In this document: piece after piece, positions 35,139 through 43,806 of the stretch | Layout: each line of letters opens with the position of its first letter | Position numbering within the stretch: the first letter of the stretch is position 1 | From: Silvibacterium acidisoli | Lineage (GTDB): Bacteria > Acidobacteriota > Terriglobia > Terriglobales > Acidobacteriaceae | Reading direction: 5' to 3' | Assembly (NCBI GenBank): GCA_022870745.1 | Contig: CP085323.1 | Coordinates: 5,295,901 to 5,359,900 of the forward strand | DNA: 64,000 nucleotides | Notes under the pieces: model-generated | What the model was told of the DNA's origin: nothing | Databases searched by the model: none | Seen by the model: only the letters and a program-made list of their open reading frames with translations | Translations under genes and position numbers: made by a program

Positions 35139-36818
35139 TCATGCGTCCAGTTTCAGACTGATGATCGCCGGAGCTTCTTCTTCTTCATACGTTAGACCTT
35201 TATCTGATTTGGCCAAACGCCAATGCAGGATGCCCGCGGCGAGACACAATCCCCCGAATAGCCAGATTCCCCCATAGCGCATTTGCAGCAATTTCAATTC
35301 ATATGTTGCAGCAGAGATTGCAAGACGTACGCCAAGTAGCATTCCTCCCAGGAAGAACATCACGATACTCGTTCGTCCAGGCATCCAGTAGCAAACAAAG
35401 GGCAGCTTGTGCAGAGAGAACATGGATGCATCCACAAGTATGAATCCCAGGATCCCGAGCACCGCAAGATGAACTGCGGCCATCCACACACTACCCTTCC
35501 ATAGAGTAAGTCCTGCGACAGTGATCCAAATAGGGAGAACGCCAATGGAGAACAGGGCTCGCCTTGTTGCCTTTTGATAGCTGGTTGACGCATGAACCTG
35601 GGTCATCTGAAAGATCCAATTCGCCTTCAGCATGACTGGGATGGCGACAATGATGCGTGTCCCCGATACCGACATGCCAATTGCCATGAAGGTTGCGGCG
35701 AGAAATGCTGGGGAGAAGCTCCAGGAGCCACTCATCAGCAACCCTCCTCCGGCCGGACTCTTCAATGTGAGAGAGAGCACCGTGAGTCCCACGCTTAGAA
35801 AAAAGCCCATTATGAGCCTGTGTTGCCGGCTGCGCATGAGTGTTCTCCAGCTGAACGACAAGATTGCAGAGTGCAAGGGATCGCCTATGGTTGGGATTTT
35901 TCGGCTCCAACCGCTTAGAGCTGGCTTGATCTCGGGGTCTTCGATAATCCGAGGTGTGGCGCGCACGTAAGCCATCATGACCGATATCAGACCACCGGCT
36001 GTTGTAACTGCCAATGCTGTCCAGGCTCGTTGCGCCAGAGAGACAAATACGGTGTGAACGTTTCCGCTAATGGACCCATTCAAGCTTTGAAACAGCCCCA
36101 GGAACCAGTAGGAAGGAAACTCGTGCAACAGATGCTGATTTGCTGCCGCTGTGAGTGCCGGGGTGGTTTCAAGCGAAGGCTCAAGAACGAAGTCGATCAG
36201 GATCGCGACAAAGGAGGCCATCTGCAAAGCGCTGGATAGCTGCAGATACAGTTGTCTCGGCAGGAGCACAGAGACGAGACCCTGAATGGTCAAAATGCCT
36301 CCAAAGACGAAAGCAGAGGCCAGGGTAACCGTCGTCCAATAAGCTCCGATCGAACGCGTGAGTCCGAGAAAGCCACCGTGGGAAGGCTCGAACTGGAGAG
36401 CCCAACCCAATCCGGTAAACGAGTTCAGGAAGAGAATGGCCGCACCTAGAGCCATGGAAATGGCTGAGATTTTGGCCAGAAACAGCGTCGAGTTTCGTAC
36501 CGGCAACGGCCCTAGAATCAGCATGTCTTTCCGCTCCGGGAATATCGATTCCCAACTCATGGTGGCGAAAAGCCCAATGACGGCCATTGAGACAGCAATG
36601 AGAAAGTGTTCCATGCCCCAGAGAGCCTCCTGTGGCAGGCCACTGATGAGAATCAATGGAGCGGTGATCGTGAAGCTGATGAATGTCAGCATAGTGGCAA
36701 AGCCGCCAGCCAGATTGGAACGATCCCCCTGTGGGGCCAGTAGTTCGAAATCGACCAGGCGAGTAAGAAACACGACCCGCAATACGCGATAGGGGCTTGA
36801 ATTTCCTCGCCTACGCAT
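35139..36818 (-). CDS. ABC exporter permease, ABC-2-like, about 12 spans
   Basis: A 559-residue membrane protein whose start overlaps the end of the ATPase gene by 8 bases, so both are made together. Many hydrophobic helices are seen across the length, e.g. GFATMLTFISFTITAPLILI, VTLASAFVFGGILTIQGLVS, AVTTAGGLISVMMAYV, AVHLAVLGILGFILVDASMF. A soluble N-terminal stretch and a charged tail (TYEEEEAPAI) flank the helices. It has no close match to a named permease that I recognise. With the ATPase it forms an export system under the PadR-type regulator encoded next door. Confidence 0.8.
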   Translation of the reverse strand: MRRRGNSSPYRVLRVVFLTRLVDFELLAPQGDRSNLAGGFATMLTFISFTITAPLILISGLPQEALWGMEHFLIAVSMAVIGLFATMSWESIFPERKDMLILGPLPVRNSTLFLAKISAISMALGAAILFLNSFTGLGWALQFEPSHGGFLGLTRSIGAYWTTVTLASAFVFGGILTIQGLVSVLLPRQLYLQLSSALQMASFVAILIDFVLEPSLETTPALTAAANQHLLHEFPSYWFLGLFQSLNGSISGNVHTVFVSLAQRAWTALAVTTAGGLISVMMAYVRATPRIIEDPEIKPALSGWSRKIPTIGDPLHSAILSFSWRTLMRSRQHRLIMGFFLSVGLTVLSLTLKSPAGGGLLMSGSWSFSPAFLAATFMAIGMSVSGTRIIVAIPVMLKANWIFQMTQVHASTSYQKATRRALFSIGVLPIWITVAGLTLWKGSVWMAAVHLAVLGILGFILVDASMFSLHKLPFVCYWMPGRTSIVMFFLGGMLLGVRLAISAATYELKLLQMRYGGIWLFGGLCLAAGILHWRLAKSDKGLTYEEEEAPAIISLKLDA

Positions 36819-37584
36819 CGATCACGTCCGCGATCTGTCGCGCAATGGCGACGGTGTCCTGCTCTATGGCCAATTGAGCGAAGATGCCCTCAAGAGTTGG
36901 AAGAGCCATCAGCGTCTGAAGCCTTCGGATGTCGTCGTCTGCCACGATTTGTCCGCGATGCAGGATCACAACCCGGGTGCAGATTCGCTCCACCGTCTCC
37001 AATTCGTGCGAACTGAACATCACGGTTTTCCCTCTCGCAGCGAGTTCCGCAATGAGGTTCCGTAACGTAAGTGCAGATCCCACATCCAGTCCGGAGAATG
37101 GTTCATCGAGTAATATCATTGCCGGATTGTGTAAAAGTGCAGCGGCCAACAAAACCTTTTGCCGCATGCCTTTCGAATAGCCAGACATCGAAACATCACG
37201 GTCTTGCTCCAGTCCGAAGAGACGAAGTAGTTCTTGAATGCGGGTGCGAGCGATTTTGGTTGGAAGGGAGCGGAGTTGCGCCACCATCGTTAGATATTCA
37301 TTTCCGCTGAGATGGGTGTAGAGTTGCGGTTCCTCTGGTACGTAGCCCAGTCGTTCCCTGAAGCTGCGAAGGTTGTTGTGGATCGGCTCGCCCGCGAACC
37401 GGACCTCACCTGTATCGGGCTTGATCAGTCCGGTAATGATCTTCATCGTCGTTGACTTTCCCGAACCATTCGGTCCAAGGTAGCCAGTCACCTGCCCGGC
37501 ACAAGCAGTAAAGCTGACATGCGAAACCACCGGGATGCCGGAGTAACGTTTCGAGACATCGGAGACTTGAAGAGTGTAGGACAT
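36811..37584 (-). CDS. ABC transporter ATP-binding protein
   Basis: A 257-residue ATPase with the full motif set: Walker A GYLGPNGSGKST (~35-46), a Q-loop near LGYVPEEPQLY, the signature MSGYSKGMRQKV (in the CcmA/drug-export style), Walker B MILLDEP followed by FSGLD, and the switch histidine in MFSSHELETVERI. It drives the membrane protein encoded directly downstream. Its ATG lies five bases from an inverted repeat shared with the divergent PadR gene, so repression by PadR is likely. Confidence 0.92.
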   Translation of the reverse strand: MSYTLQVSDVSKRYSGIPVVSHVSFTACAGQVTGYLGPNGSGKSTTMKIITGLIKPDTGEVRFAGEPIHNNLRSFRERLGYVPEEPQLYTHLSGNEYLTMVAQLRSLPTKIARTRIQELLRLFGLEQDRDVSMSGYSKGMRQKVLLAAALLHNPAMILLDEPFSGLDVGSALTLRNLIAELAARGKTVMFSSHELETVERICTRVVILHRGQIVADDDIRRLQTLMALPTLEGIFAQLAIEQDTVAIARQIADVIDA

Positions 37585-37589
37585 GAACC

Positions 37590-37637
37590 CTATGTAGCAT
37601 ACTTCTTAGCATGCTTGTCAAGTAGACTGCTACATAG
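37590..37637. promoter_or_regulatory. Divergent operator/promoter between the ABC and PadR genes
   Basis: ctatgtagca (37590-37599) and tgctacatag (37628-37637) are perfect 10-bp inverted repeats; the ATGT...ACAT ends match the pattern of PadR-family sites. Inside are TAGCATACTT and TAGCATGCTT as direct repeats. A TTGACA-like -35 box for the ABC gene (minus strand, 37616-37621) overlaps a TTGTCA for the PadR gene on the plus strand (37615-37620). Confidence 0.65.
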
Positions 37638-37651
37638 GTACACTGGCGGCC

Positions 37652-37969
37652 ATGGCAGCCGAGGCCAAACTCTCCCACACCGCAACGATGATCCTGCAGG
37701 CGATCAGCGTTGGATATATATATGGGCTCAGCGTGATGCAGGCTACTGGCCTACCCAGCGGCACAGTCTATCCAGCCATGCGCAGGCTGGAACGAGATAG
37801 TCTCATCACCTCAAAGTGGGAAAATCAATCTATCGCGGACGCAGAACAGCGCCCCCTGCGGAAGTACTATAAGTTGACCGCTGCAGGCAAGGCGATTCTG
37901 GAATCTGCGCGCAAGCGTTACCCACTTCTGGCAAAAATCGTGTCTCCCTCTGAGATGGAGCGCGTGTGA
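37652..37969 (+). CDS. PadR-family transcriptional regulator
   Basis: A 105-residue winged-helix protein: ATMILQAISVGYIYGLSVMQ, GTVYPAMRRLERDSLITSKW, then QRPLRKYYKLTAAGKAILES, the classic PadR order of recognition helix and wing. The short form (no large dimer helix) is usual for regulators of ABC exporters. It faces the ABC genes across an inverted repeat, and its stop overlaps the GTG of a MacB-like gene (GTGA). It probably represses both directions until an inducer binds. Confidence 0.9.
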   Translation: MAAEAKLSHTATMILQAISVGYIYGLSVMQATGLPSGTVYPAMRRLERDSLITSKWENQSIADAEQRPLRKYYKLTAAGKAILESARKRYPLLAKIVSPSEMERV

Positions 37970-39441
37970 GACGCAGACTCGATGCGGCGTTTGCCCAAGC
38001 GATCCTGTGGACTGCAGCCAGGTTAGTCCCGCGCTGTCAGCGCCAGGATTGGTTCGCGGAGTGGCGCGGAGAAGTCTTTCAAATCCAACGGACGAATCGA
38101 CCGACTTGCGAAGCAACAAGGTTTGCAGCAGGAGCTCTTCAGGACGCCTTTTGGCTCCGCTGTGAAAGTATCTCCAAACCCTCCAGCCACACATCGGCCC
38201 TTGGTGAGCCCAGAGCCTGCCTGGCTGCATTGGGCACACTGAGTGCGATCGCTGTTCTGGCGGTCCTTCTCATTCCCGCGCTCAGACGCCAGATTTTGCC
38301 ATTGCCCACCCTGGAAGCCGAAGACTTTCAGCCTCTATCGTTAAACCCTTCTTTCAGGGATTCGGATCTCCTGGTGGCGGGGCGAGATTACTTCTCGTGG
38401 CGTAACAGCAGGCCCTTTACGGCAACCCGAAGCATCTACTATCAGCCAGCGGCCAGCACGTTGCAGATCGATTCAAAGAATCGAGATCTGACAATCGCCT
38501 GGATTGAAGATCATCCGTTCATACTGGGAGCAGAGCAGACCTCCTCCGCTGTCCAAACAGCGCAGGGATTGAATGTGCTTCCTTTGATTTTGAGTTACGG
38601 TCTCTGGAAGCGGCAGTTTTACGGCAATTCGAGTGTGGTGGGGCAGCAAGTGCTGATTGGCAGCAAGCGTGCCATCATCGTTGCGATCGCGCCACAATGG
38701 GCTTCCGAACTGCCCGGATCGATAGATGCATGGGTGTTTTGCTCTCCGCAAAAAATGCGGACAATCGAAGCGCAACGTTTTGCTTACGGCTACATTCTTA
38801 TGCGGAAGCCATCGTCCTTGACCGGTGATCGTAAAGACGGCGACGTAGGCGACGTTATAGTGGAACACCTCTCCCGCGAGACCGTGGCGCCAACTAGCAA
38901 GATCACATTGAGCGGGCTTGCACGCGAGCATCATAAGCTTCCGCTACAAATTTTCTTAAAATCCACGAAGCTGGCGATGCTCGTGACCCCGTTCCTTTTG
39001 CTTATATGGCCTGTCTCCTTCGAATCATTCCCCCATTCGCGAAGAGTCGACGGGCGGTTCATTGGATTTTTTATTCTGAAAATCTTATTACTCTTCCCCG
39101 TGGCTTACTGCATACCGTTAGAAGTGGCAGAACTGTTTACGGGCATCTCGCCCGATGCAACCCATTGCCTTCAGGCGTTCCTCACTTTCGCCATGGTCTT
39201 AATATCGGTGCACTGGTGTCTACGCGATCAGTCGCAACGCTGTCCCAACTGTCTTCGCAGATTCAGTCATCCAGCTTATGTTGGGCAATCGTCGCGCTCC
39301 TTACTGGCTTGGAGTGGAATGGAGTTGATATGCAGGAATGGGCACGGACTTCTGCATGTCCCGAACCACGCTACGAGTTGGTTCCCCGGGGCGTCTTGGT
39401 TGAAACTAGACAGCTCGTGGCAAAATCTTTTTCAGCCATAA
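37966..39441 (+). CDS. MacB-like periplasmic-domain membrane protein
   Basis: A 491-residue protein with a GTG start that overlaps the PadR stop. The N-terminus (ARLVPRCQRQDWFAEWRGEV) matches the leader of acidobacterial MacB/FtsX-type permeases. A span (GTLSAIAVLAVLLIPAL) is followed by a periplasmic domain with LSYGLWKRQFYGNSSVVGQQ and ALIGS-like strands, as in MacB_PCD. Two further spans (TPFLLLIWPVSF, FILKILLLFPVAYCI, FLTFAMVLISVHWCL) come later. It ends with CPNCLRRF and CRNGHGLLHVP, a zinc-ribbon-like tail. It lacks the full three-span FtsX core, so it is probably an accessory part, not a complete permease. Confidence 0.65.
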   Translation: MRRRLDAAFAQAILWTAARLVPRCQRQDWFAEWRGEVFQIQRTNRPTCEATRFAAGALQDAFWLRCESISKPSSHTSALGEPRACLAALGTLSAIAVLAVLLIPALRRQILPLPTLEAEDFQPLSLNPSFRDSDLLVAGRDYFSWRNSRPFTATRSIYYQPAASTLQIDSKNRDLTIAWIEDHPFILGAEQTSSAVQTAQGLNVLPLILSYGLWKRQFYGNSSVVGQQVLIGSKRAIIVAIAPQWASELPGSIDAWVFCSPQKMRTIEAQRFAYGYILMRKPSSLTGDRKDGDVGDVIVEHLSRETVAPTSKITLSGLAREHHKLPLQIFLKSTKLAMLVTPFLLLIWPVSFESFPHSRRVDGRFIGFFILKILLLFPVAYCIPLEVAELFTGISPDATHCLQAFLTFAMVLISVHWCLRDQSQRCPNCLRRFSHPAYVGQSSRSLLAWSGMELICRNGHGLLHVPNHATSWFPGASWLKLDSSWQNLFQP

Positions 39442-39517
39442 CATGGTTGCCTTATAGCTGAAGTCCGCTGTATGCAGAGATTTCATCAGGCCACGAATTA
39501 TCTTTTGAACGTGGCTC

Positions 39518-39799
39518 CTAAGAAATCGATTGGGAACTCGGCTGTTGCATACAGTCTTGCCGTAAACCCACAGATTGCCGATCGCATAGAGAACCGATGC
39601 GATCGCTGACCGGCTTTTTCAAACTCTGTTTACAGACGAGGTACCGCTCGGTAGTCAGTACGGACACGTGACCAAGCAAGAATTGAATCTGTTCCAGTTC
39701 GCCGCCACTAACATGGAAGAGCTTAGAGCACGTTCGGCGAAAATCGTGTGGTGCGAGACGGCGCAACGGGAATCTTTGCAGGAGAGACCGGCGATCTAA
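39518..39799 (-). pseudogene. C-terminal remnant of a tyrosine recombinase beside tRNA-Asn
   Basis: The minus-strand frame is open for about 94 codons after an in-frame TGA at its 5' side. It contains the integrase boxes LAPHDFRRTCSKLFH (catalytic H..R), EQIQFLLGHVSVLTTERYL (GH and the nucleophile tyrosine) and KKPVSDRIG. The N-terminal core-binding half and first catalytic arginine are missing, so it is a broken integrase. Its 5' end lies 60 bases from the 3' end of tRNA-Asn, the usual attachment site of such enzymes. This is strong evidence for a past element insertion here. Confidence 0.8.
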
Positions 39800-39858
39800 T
39801 CAGTGTGGGGTTTTGTGAGGCTGGACTTTAGAATATGGAAGCTAAGTCCTTGAAACTT

Positions 39859-39933
<75 letters not shown>

Positions 39934-40002
39934 GTGTTTTGGCGGGAGGACATTACGTCCTAAGTTTTTATATCAAATGAAGATGCGCGAGTCAAAAGTG
40001 GA

Positions 40003-40025
40003 AAACCCGGCTGATCGCCGGGTTT
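40003..40025 (-). terminator. Terminator after the zinc-ribbon gene
   Basis: aaacccggc (40003-40011) pairs perfectly with 40017-40025 across a 5-base loop; on the minus strand the stem is followed by ttttccactttt. It lies 31 bases past the stop. Confidence 0.8.
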
Positions 40026-40055
40026 GTAACTCCAGGTTTGCTTCCTGCTCGAGTA

Positions 40056-40235
40056 CTAGAGCTTCTCGTAGAAATCGCAGGCCGAGCACGAGATGTATAC
40101 GCCACCCGGGATGCCGCGCTCACGGTCCTTTACGCGCTTCACGATACGCGTCGCTTTGCTGCACTTCGGACAATCGGTGCTCTTGCTCGTGTCCATTACC
40201 TTTTTACGATCGGCTGTCTTGGCAATCTTCGCCAT
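40056..40235 (-). CDS. 59-residue zinc-ribbon protein
   Basis: A short gene with a strong GAGGAG ribosome site in front of the ATG at 40235. The product is highly basic at the start (MAKIAKTADRKKVMD) and has two CxxC pairs, C22-PK-C25 and C50-SA-C53, 24 residues apart. That is the arrangement of a four-cysteine zinc ribbon. It ends DFYEKL. I do not know the family, but similar small ribbons often bind nucleic acid or the transcription/translation machinery. It has its own terminator, so it is likely expressed on its own. Confidence 0.85.
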   Translation of the reverse strand: MAKIAKTADRKKVMDTSKSTDCPKCSKATRIVKRVKDRERGIPGGVYISCSACDFYEKL

Positions 40236-40438
40236 GAAAATGTCTCCTCACTGCTCTGTCTGAAAATGGGCTCTCACTCTTTTAGGAGAACACGCATCGA
40301 ATACCGGACTTCGCGCTAATTATCACTCGCAGCCTGCATCGGCAAGGGCAGCGCGGGACGATCGTGAAGAGCATCGGATTCGCTCCCATCAGTCTATCAC
40401 GCATGTGCCGCGAATCCGGGAATGGCTGAGATTGCAGG

Positions 40439-42409
40439 TCAGCAGACCATCTGGCGGCGATCTATCAGGAACTTCGTCAGATCCTCGAAGCTCATCGGCT
40501 TGGCGAAATAGTACCCCTGTGCCTCGTCGCAATCGCGCGTGCGCAGGTATTCGAGCTGCTCCGCGGTCTCCACTCCCTCCGCGGTGACCTTCAACCTGAG
40601 CGTGTGTCCGATGCTGATAATCGCCGCCGCGAGGGCCGTATCCTCTTCCGTCTGTGCCACGTCGCTCACAAACGAGCGGTCGATCTTCAGCCGGTCGATG
40701 GGGAAACGCCTCAGGTATCCGAGACTCGAATATCCGGTGCCGAAGTCGTCGATCGCCACCTGCACGCCGATAGCCCGCAGGCCTGCGACGGTGGCGGCTG
40801 TGCCGTCGCGCTCGTCGAGCAGAACACCTTCGGTAATTTCCAGCTGCAGATCGTGAGGCTCTATATTGTGAGTCGCCAGCAGATCGGCGATCAGCCCGAA
40901 TAGAGCCGGCGCCTTGAATTGACGGGGCGAAACATTGACCGACAGCCGCAACGGGCATCCCGCCGTCTCGATAAACTTACGGGCATCCCTGCAGGCCGTG
41001 CGCAGCACCCACTCGCCGATCGGGAGGATCATGCCGGTTTCCTCGGCCAGCGGCACGAAATCCATGGGCGGAATGGTTTTTCCTGTCTTCTGTTTCCAGC
41101 GAAGCAGAGCCTCGACACCGGTTACACGTCCGGTTGCAATCGAAAAGATCGGCTGGTAGACAAGGAAAAACTCTTCGCGCTGCAGGGCGCGACGCATGGA
41201 GTTCTCCATCTCCAGCATTGCGGCAGCGTTGCGATCCATCGATTCGTCGTAGGTTTCCACCGTATTGCGGCCATGTTCCTTTGCCCAGTACATAGCCCGG
41301 TCGGCCTTGCGCAGAAGAGTTTCAAGATCATTACCATCTGCCGGAAAAGAACTGATTCCTATACTGGGCGTCGTATAGAGTTCATGCGAGCCCACCATGA
41401 TCGGCTCTTCGAGCGTTTTACGAATCCGCTGCATGATCTCCGACGATTGCTCGGGGTCGTCGACACCGGGCATCAGGATAACGAACTCGTCTCCACCAAA
41501 CCGCGCTACCGTATCGGCCTGGCGAACGGAGATCGCCAGGCGCCTGGCGATCTCTATCAACACCTTATCCCCTACCGGATGGCCAAGCGTGTCATTGATG
41601 TGCTTGAAGCGATCGAGATCGAGCACCGCCAAAGAGACCTTCCGATTCTGACTGCGTGCCCAGGCCAGGGAACGTGTCACCTGCTCGTGCAGGAAAGCGC
41701 GGTTGGGCAGATTGGTCAGCGCATCGTGATAGGCGAGATGCTGCATCCTGGCCTCAACCCGCTTCTGCTCGCTGAGGTCTTGCGCAATGGCGAGGAATCC
41801 CTCTTCACCGCCGTCCGGATTGAATAGTTGTGAAATCGTAAGCCTTACCGGAAATCTTGTGCCGTCTTTGCGTACGTAGTTCCACTCTCGTTCATCCTGA
41901 CGAGAGCGCCGTGCCCGAGCCAGAATGGCCTCCAGCCCTGGACGGATCGTCGTGCTAAGTTCGCGGCTCAGGATTCGCGCCTGCTGCTCGAGTTCGAAGG
42001 AGTCGTGGAAGATAGCCAGATTCCTGTTTTCGATCAGATCCTGCGTGCTATATCCCAGTAAACGCTCTGTTTCCCGGTTCGCCGAAAGAATCGATCCATC
42101 CAGGTCCGTCGTGATAATTGCCAGGGCTGCGCTGTCGAGGATTGCCGCATGTTGCATATTTGCCGCTTCCAGATCCGCCACCCGCTGCGGTCCACGGCGG
42201 CCACGATGAAAAGATTTCGCCAGATAACCACTGGCAAGTGAAGATGTTCCGAAAGACTCGATTGCACGACGCTGCAATCCTGAGTCGTGCCACAGGGAGA
42301 GAAGCGATCCTGCGCCATGCGACAGCAGGTCGTGAAACTTTCCTAATCCTTCAAAAATTGCTATCGACCAAAAGCTACAACTCGACTGCAGAAGAATATG
42401 CACAATCAT
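40439..42409 (-). CDS. PAS-GGDEF-EAL protein (cyclic-di-GMP turnover)
   Basis: A 656-residue protein. PAS-type sensor at ~85-215 (AAILDSAALAIITTDLDGSI, NYVRKDGTRFPVRLTIS); GGDEF domain at ~225-385 with intact RFGGDEFV and LTNLPNRAFL; EAL domain at ~405-645 with intact GVEALLRW, metal residues in SVNVSPRQF and LQLEITEGVLL, and IDDFGTGYSSLGYL. Both signatures are complete, so synthesis and breakdown of c-di-GMP are both possible, with the PAS domain as the likely switch. No membrane span is evident. The first ~80 residues have an odd composition, so the true start may be downstream of 42409. Confidence 0.88.
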   Translation of the reverse strand: MIVHILLQSSCSFWSIAIFEGLGKFHDLLSHGAGSLLSLWHDSGLQRRAIESFGTSSLASGYLAKSFHRGRRGPQRVADLEAANMQHAAILDSAALAIITTDLDGSILSANRETERLLGYSTQDLIENRNLAIFHDSFELEQQARILSRELSTTIRPGLEAILARARRSRQDEREWNYVRKDGTRFPVRLTISQLFNPDGGEEGFLAIAQDLSEQKRVEARMQHLAYHDALTNLPNRAFLHEQVTRSLAWARSQNRKVSLAVLDLDRFKHINDTLGHPVGDKVLIEIARRLAISVRQADTVARFGGDEFVILMPGVDDPEQSSEIMQRIRKTLEEPIMVGSHELYTTPSIGISSFPADGNDLETLLRKADRAMYWAKEHGRNTVETYDESMDRNAAAMLEMENSMRRALQREEFFLVYQPIFSIATGRVTGVEALLRWKQKTGKTIPPMDFVPLAEETGMILPIGEWVLRTACRDARKFIETAGCPLRLSVNVSPRQFKAPALFGLIADLLATHNIEPHDLQLEITEGVLLDERDGTAATVAGLRAIGVQVAIDDFGTGYSSLGYLRRFPIDRLKIDRSFVSDVAQTEEDTALAAAIISIGHTLRLKVTAEGVETAEQLEYLRTRDCDEAQGYYFAKPMSFEDLTKFLIDRRQMVC

Positions 42410-42557
42410 GGGTGCCCATATGGTGCTGGCCTATTGGCAATGATTTAAATCAATTTATTTCAACTATCGCTGCAGACATACTACCGCTAGATAACGAATT
42501 GGTTACCTTTTTTCCGTAATAGCTGCAAGAAAATCGAAAAAGGCATCCACCAGGTTA

Positions 42558-43718
42558 CTAATTGTTTGTGCCATTTTGATTATCGGCCACAATTTGCTGC
42601 GGAGGAGGCGAAGTTGCTGGTTTGTCCTTAGGAAATTGCACGGGCTGCATCTGGGGCGTATTGGCGTCTTTATCCGCGGGCAACTTCTCCCCCGGATTTT
42701 TCAGGCTGGGAGGCGCTTTGGGGGCCGAATCCCCACCTTCCTTTGCTGGAGCGCGGTCCCCCAGCGCAATGGTGCGAGTGCTCTCTGCCGTCCGGGTGTT
42801 CCAGTAATCGCCCATCTCGTTCTGCGTGCGGATGACCGGCGCTTCGCCGACCTTCGCCACTTCTACCTGGATCACCCGATTGCCGTTTATTCGTACAAAC
42901 TGGGTCGGTTCCGGAGGCTCCCCGTAGATCCATTCCTCAAACGGGATATTGCAGTCCCGTTCCCGCACCTTTGATCTTGGCTGGCCGAGAGCGCTGATCA
43001 CCATATCCGTGTTCATTCCAACAAGAACATGATGTTCGAGTACGCTCTTGCGAATGGCGGGCGGAAGCGTGTCCGTAAAGGCCTGCTGAGGCGTCTTGAG
43101 GTTGAAGTCGATGACATTCTTCATCAGCGCTTCCATCTGCAAACCGGTAATGTCTGGAACGTGCTCGGGAAAAACCAGCACGAGACGTGAGCCGCTCGGA
43201 ATCTGCGCGTCGTCCCGCACGATAGGGGAGGTGTAATTCGGGTCGGCTCCGACCGAGACGTGCCGCAGCCATTTGTGTTTATGCTCCGGTCCGCCATTAA
43301 TGTCGAAGACGACGCGATCGTGCTCGATGCGAACGTCTGTAAGGGTGACATGCGCACCTGGCTTTGCAGAGATACCGTGTTCCCTTATGGTGTTTGCATA
43401 ATCAGATCCGCTGGGCTCAAGCTTGCCGTTCGCTTTCAAGGTGAGCGTTGAAACCGGCAGCGGACGCATCGCAAAGCCCTGCTCCGACTGCAGAAAACGG
43501 AGAAGGTCCTGGCGACTGTGCGCCGAAAGCGGCGCGGAGGGCAGGCTTACGTTCGTGGGCTGGTAGTCGAGATAGCGCGGATCCACCCCTTCGGGAGTCA
43601 CCGTGAAGACCTGGGCATATCCTGCGCCGGCGAGCGCCAGCAGCCACAGTCCGGTTATCGGCCATTTCGAAATCGGCGGCTTGAAAAAGGAAAGGCGACA
43701 CCACGCGAAGCCTCTCAT
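42558..43718 (-). CDS. Secreted protein of unknown function with proline-rich tail
   Basis: A 386-residue protein; GGAGG directly precedes the ATG at 43718. A signal segment (WPITGLWLLALAGAGYAQV) is followed by ~280 ordered residues. These include DDAQIPSGSRLVLVFPEHVP, HHVLVGMNTDMVISALGQPR and FEEWIYGEPPEPTQFVRING. The last parts resemble the 'G.t...V...LG.P' repeat of SmpA/BamE-like folds that predict a link to envelope assembly. The C-terminal ~60 residues are Pro/Lys/Asp-rich and probably disordered. The family is not one I can name, and it looks lineage-typical. Confidence 0.55.
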   Translation of the reverse strand: MRGFAWCRLSFFKPPISKWPITGLWLLALAGAGYAQVFTVTPEGVDPRYLDYQPTNVSLPSAPLSAHSRQDLLRFLQSEQGFAMRPLPVSTLTLKANGKLEPSGSDYANTIREHGISAKPGAHVTLTDVRIEHDRVVFDINGGPEHKHKWLRHVSVGADPNYTSPIVRDDAQIPSGSRLVLVFPEHVPDITGLQMEALMKNVIDFNLKTPQQAFTDTLPPAIRKSVLEHHVLVGMNTDMVISALGQPRSKVRERDCNIPFEEWIYGEPPEPTQFVRINGNRVIQVEVAKVGEAPVIRTQNEMGDYWNTRTAESTRTIALGDRAPAKEGGDSAPKAPPSLKNPGEKLPADKDANTPQMQPVQFPKDKPATSPPPQQIVADNQNGTNN

Positions 43719-43806
43719 AGGGCCTCCAGCTTGGCTAATACTATCGCGCGATTCCTGGCTGTTGGCAAGACAGCACTGACGAGACTTTCACTTGCCGGAA
43801 ACCGTT

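Noticed and set aside
40919..41827. Long plus-strand open frame inside the GGDEF-EAL gene
   Set aside because: Antisense to a gene with intact GGDEF and EAL signatures.
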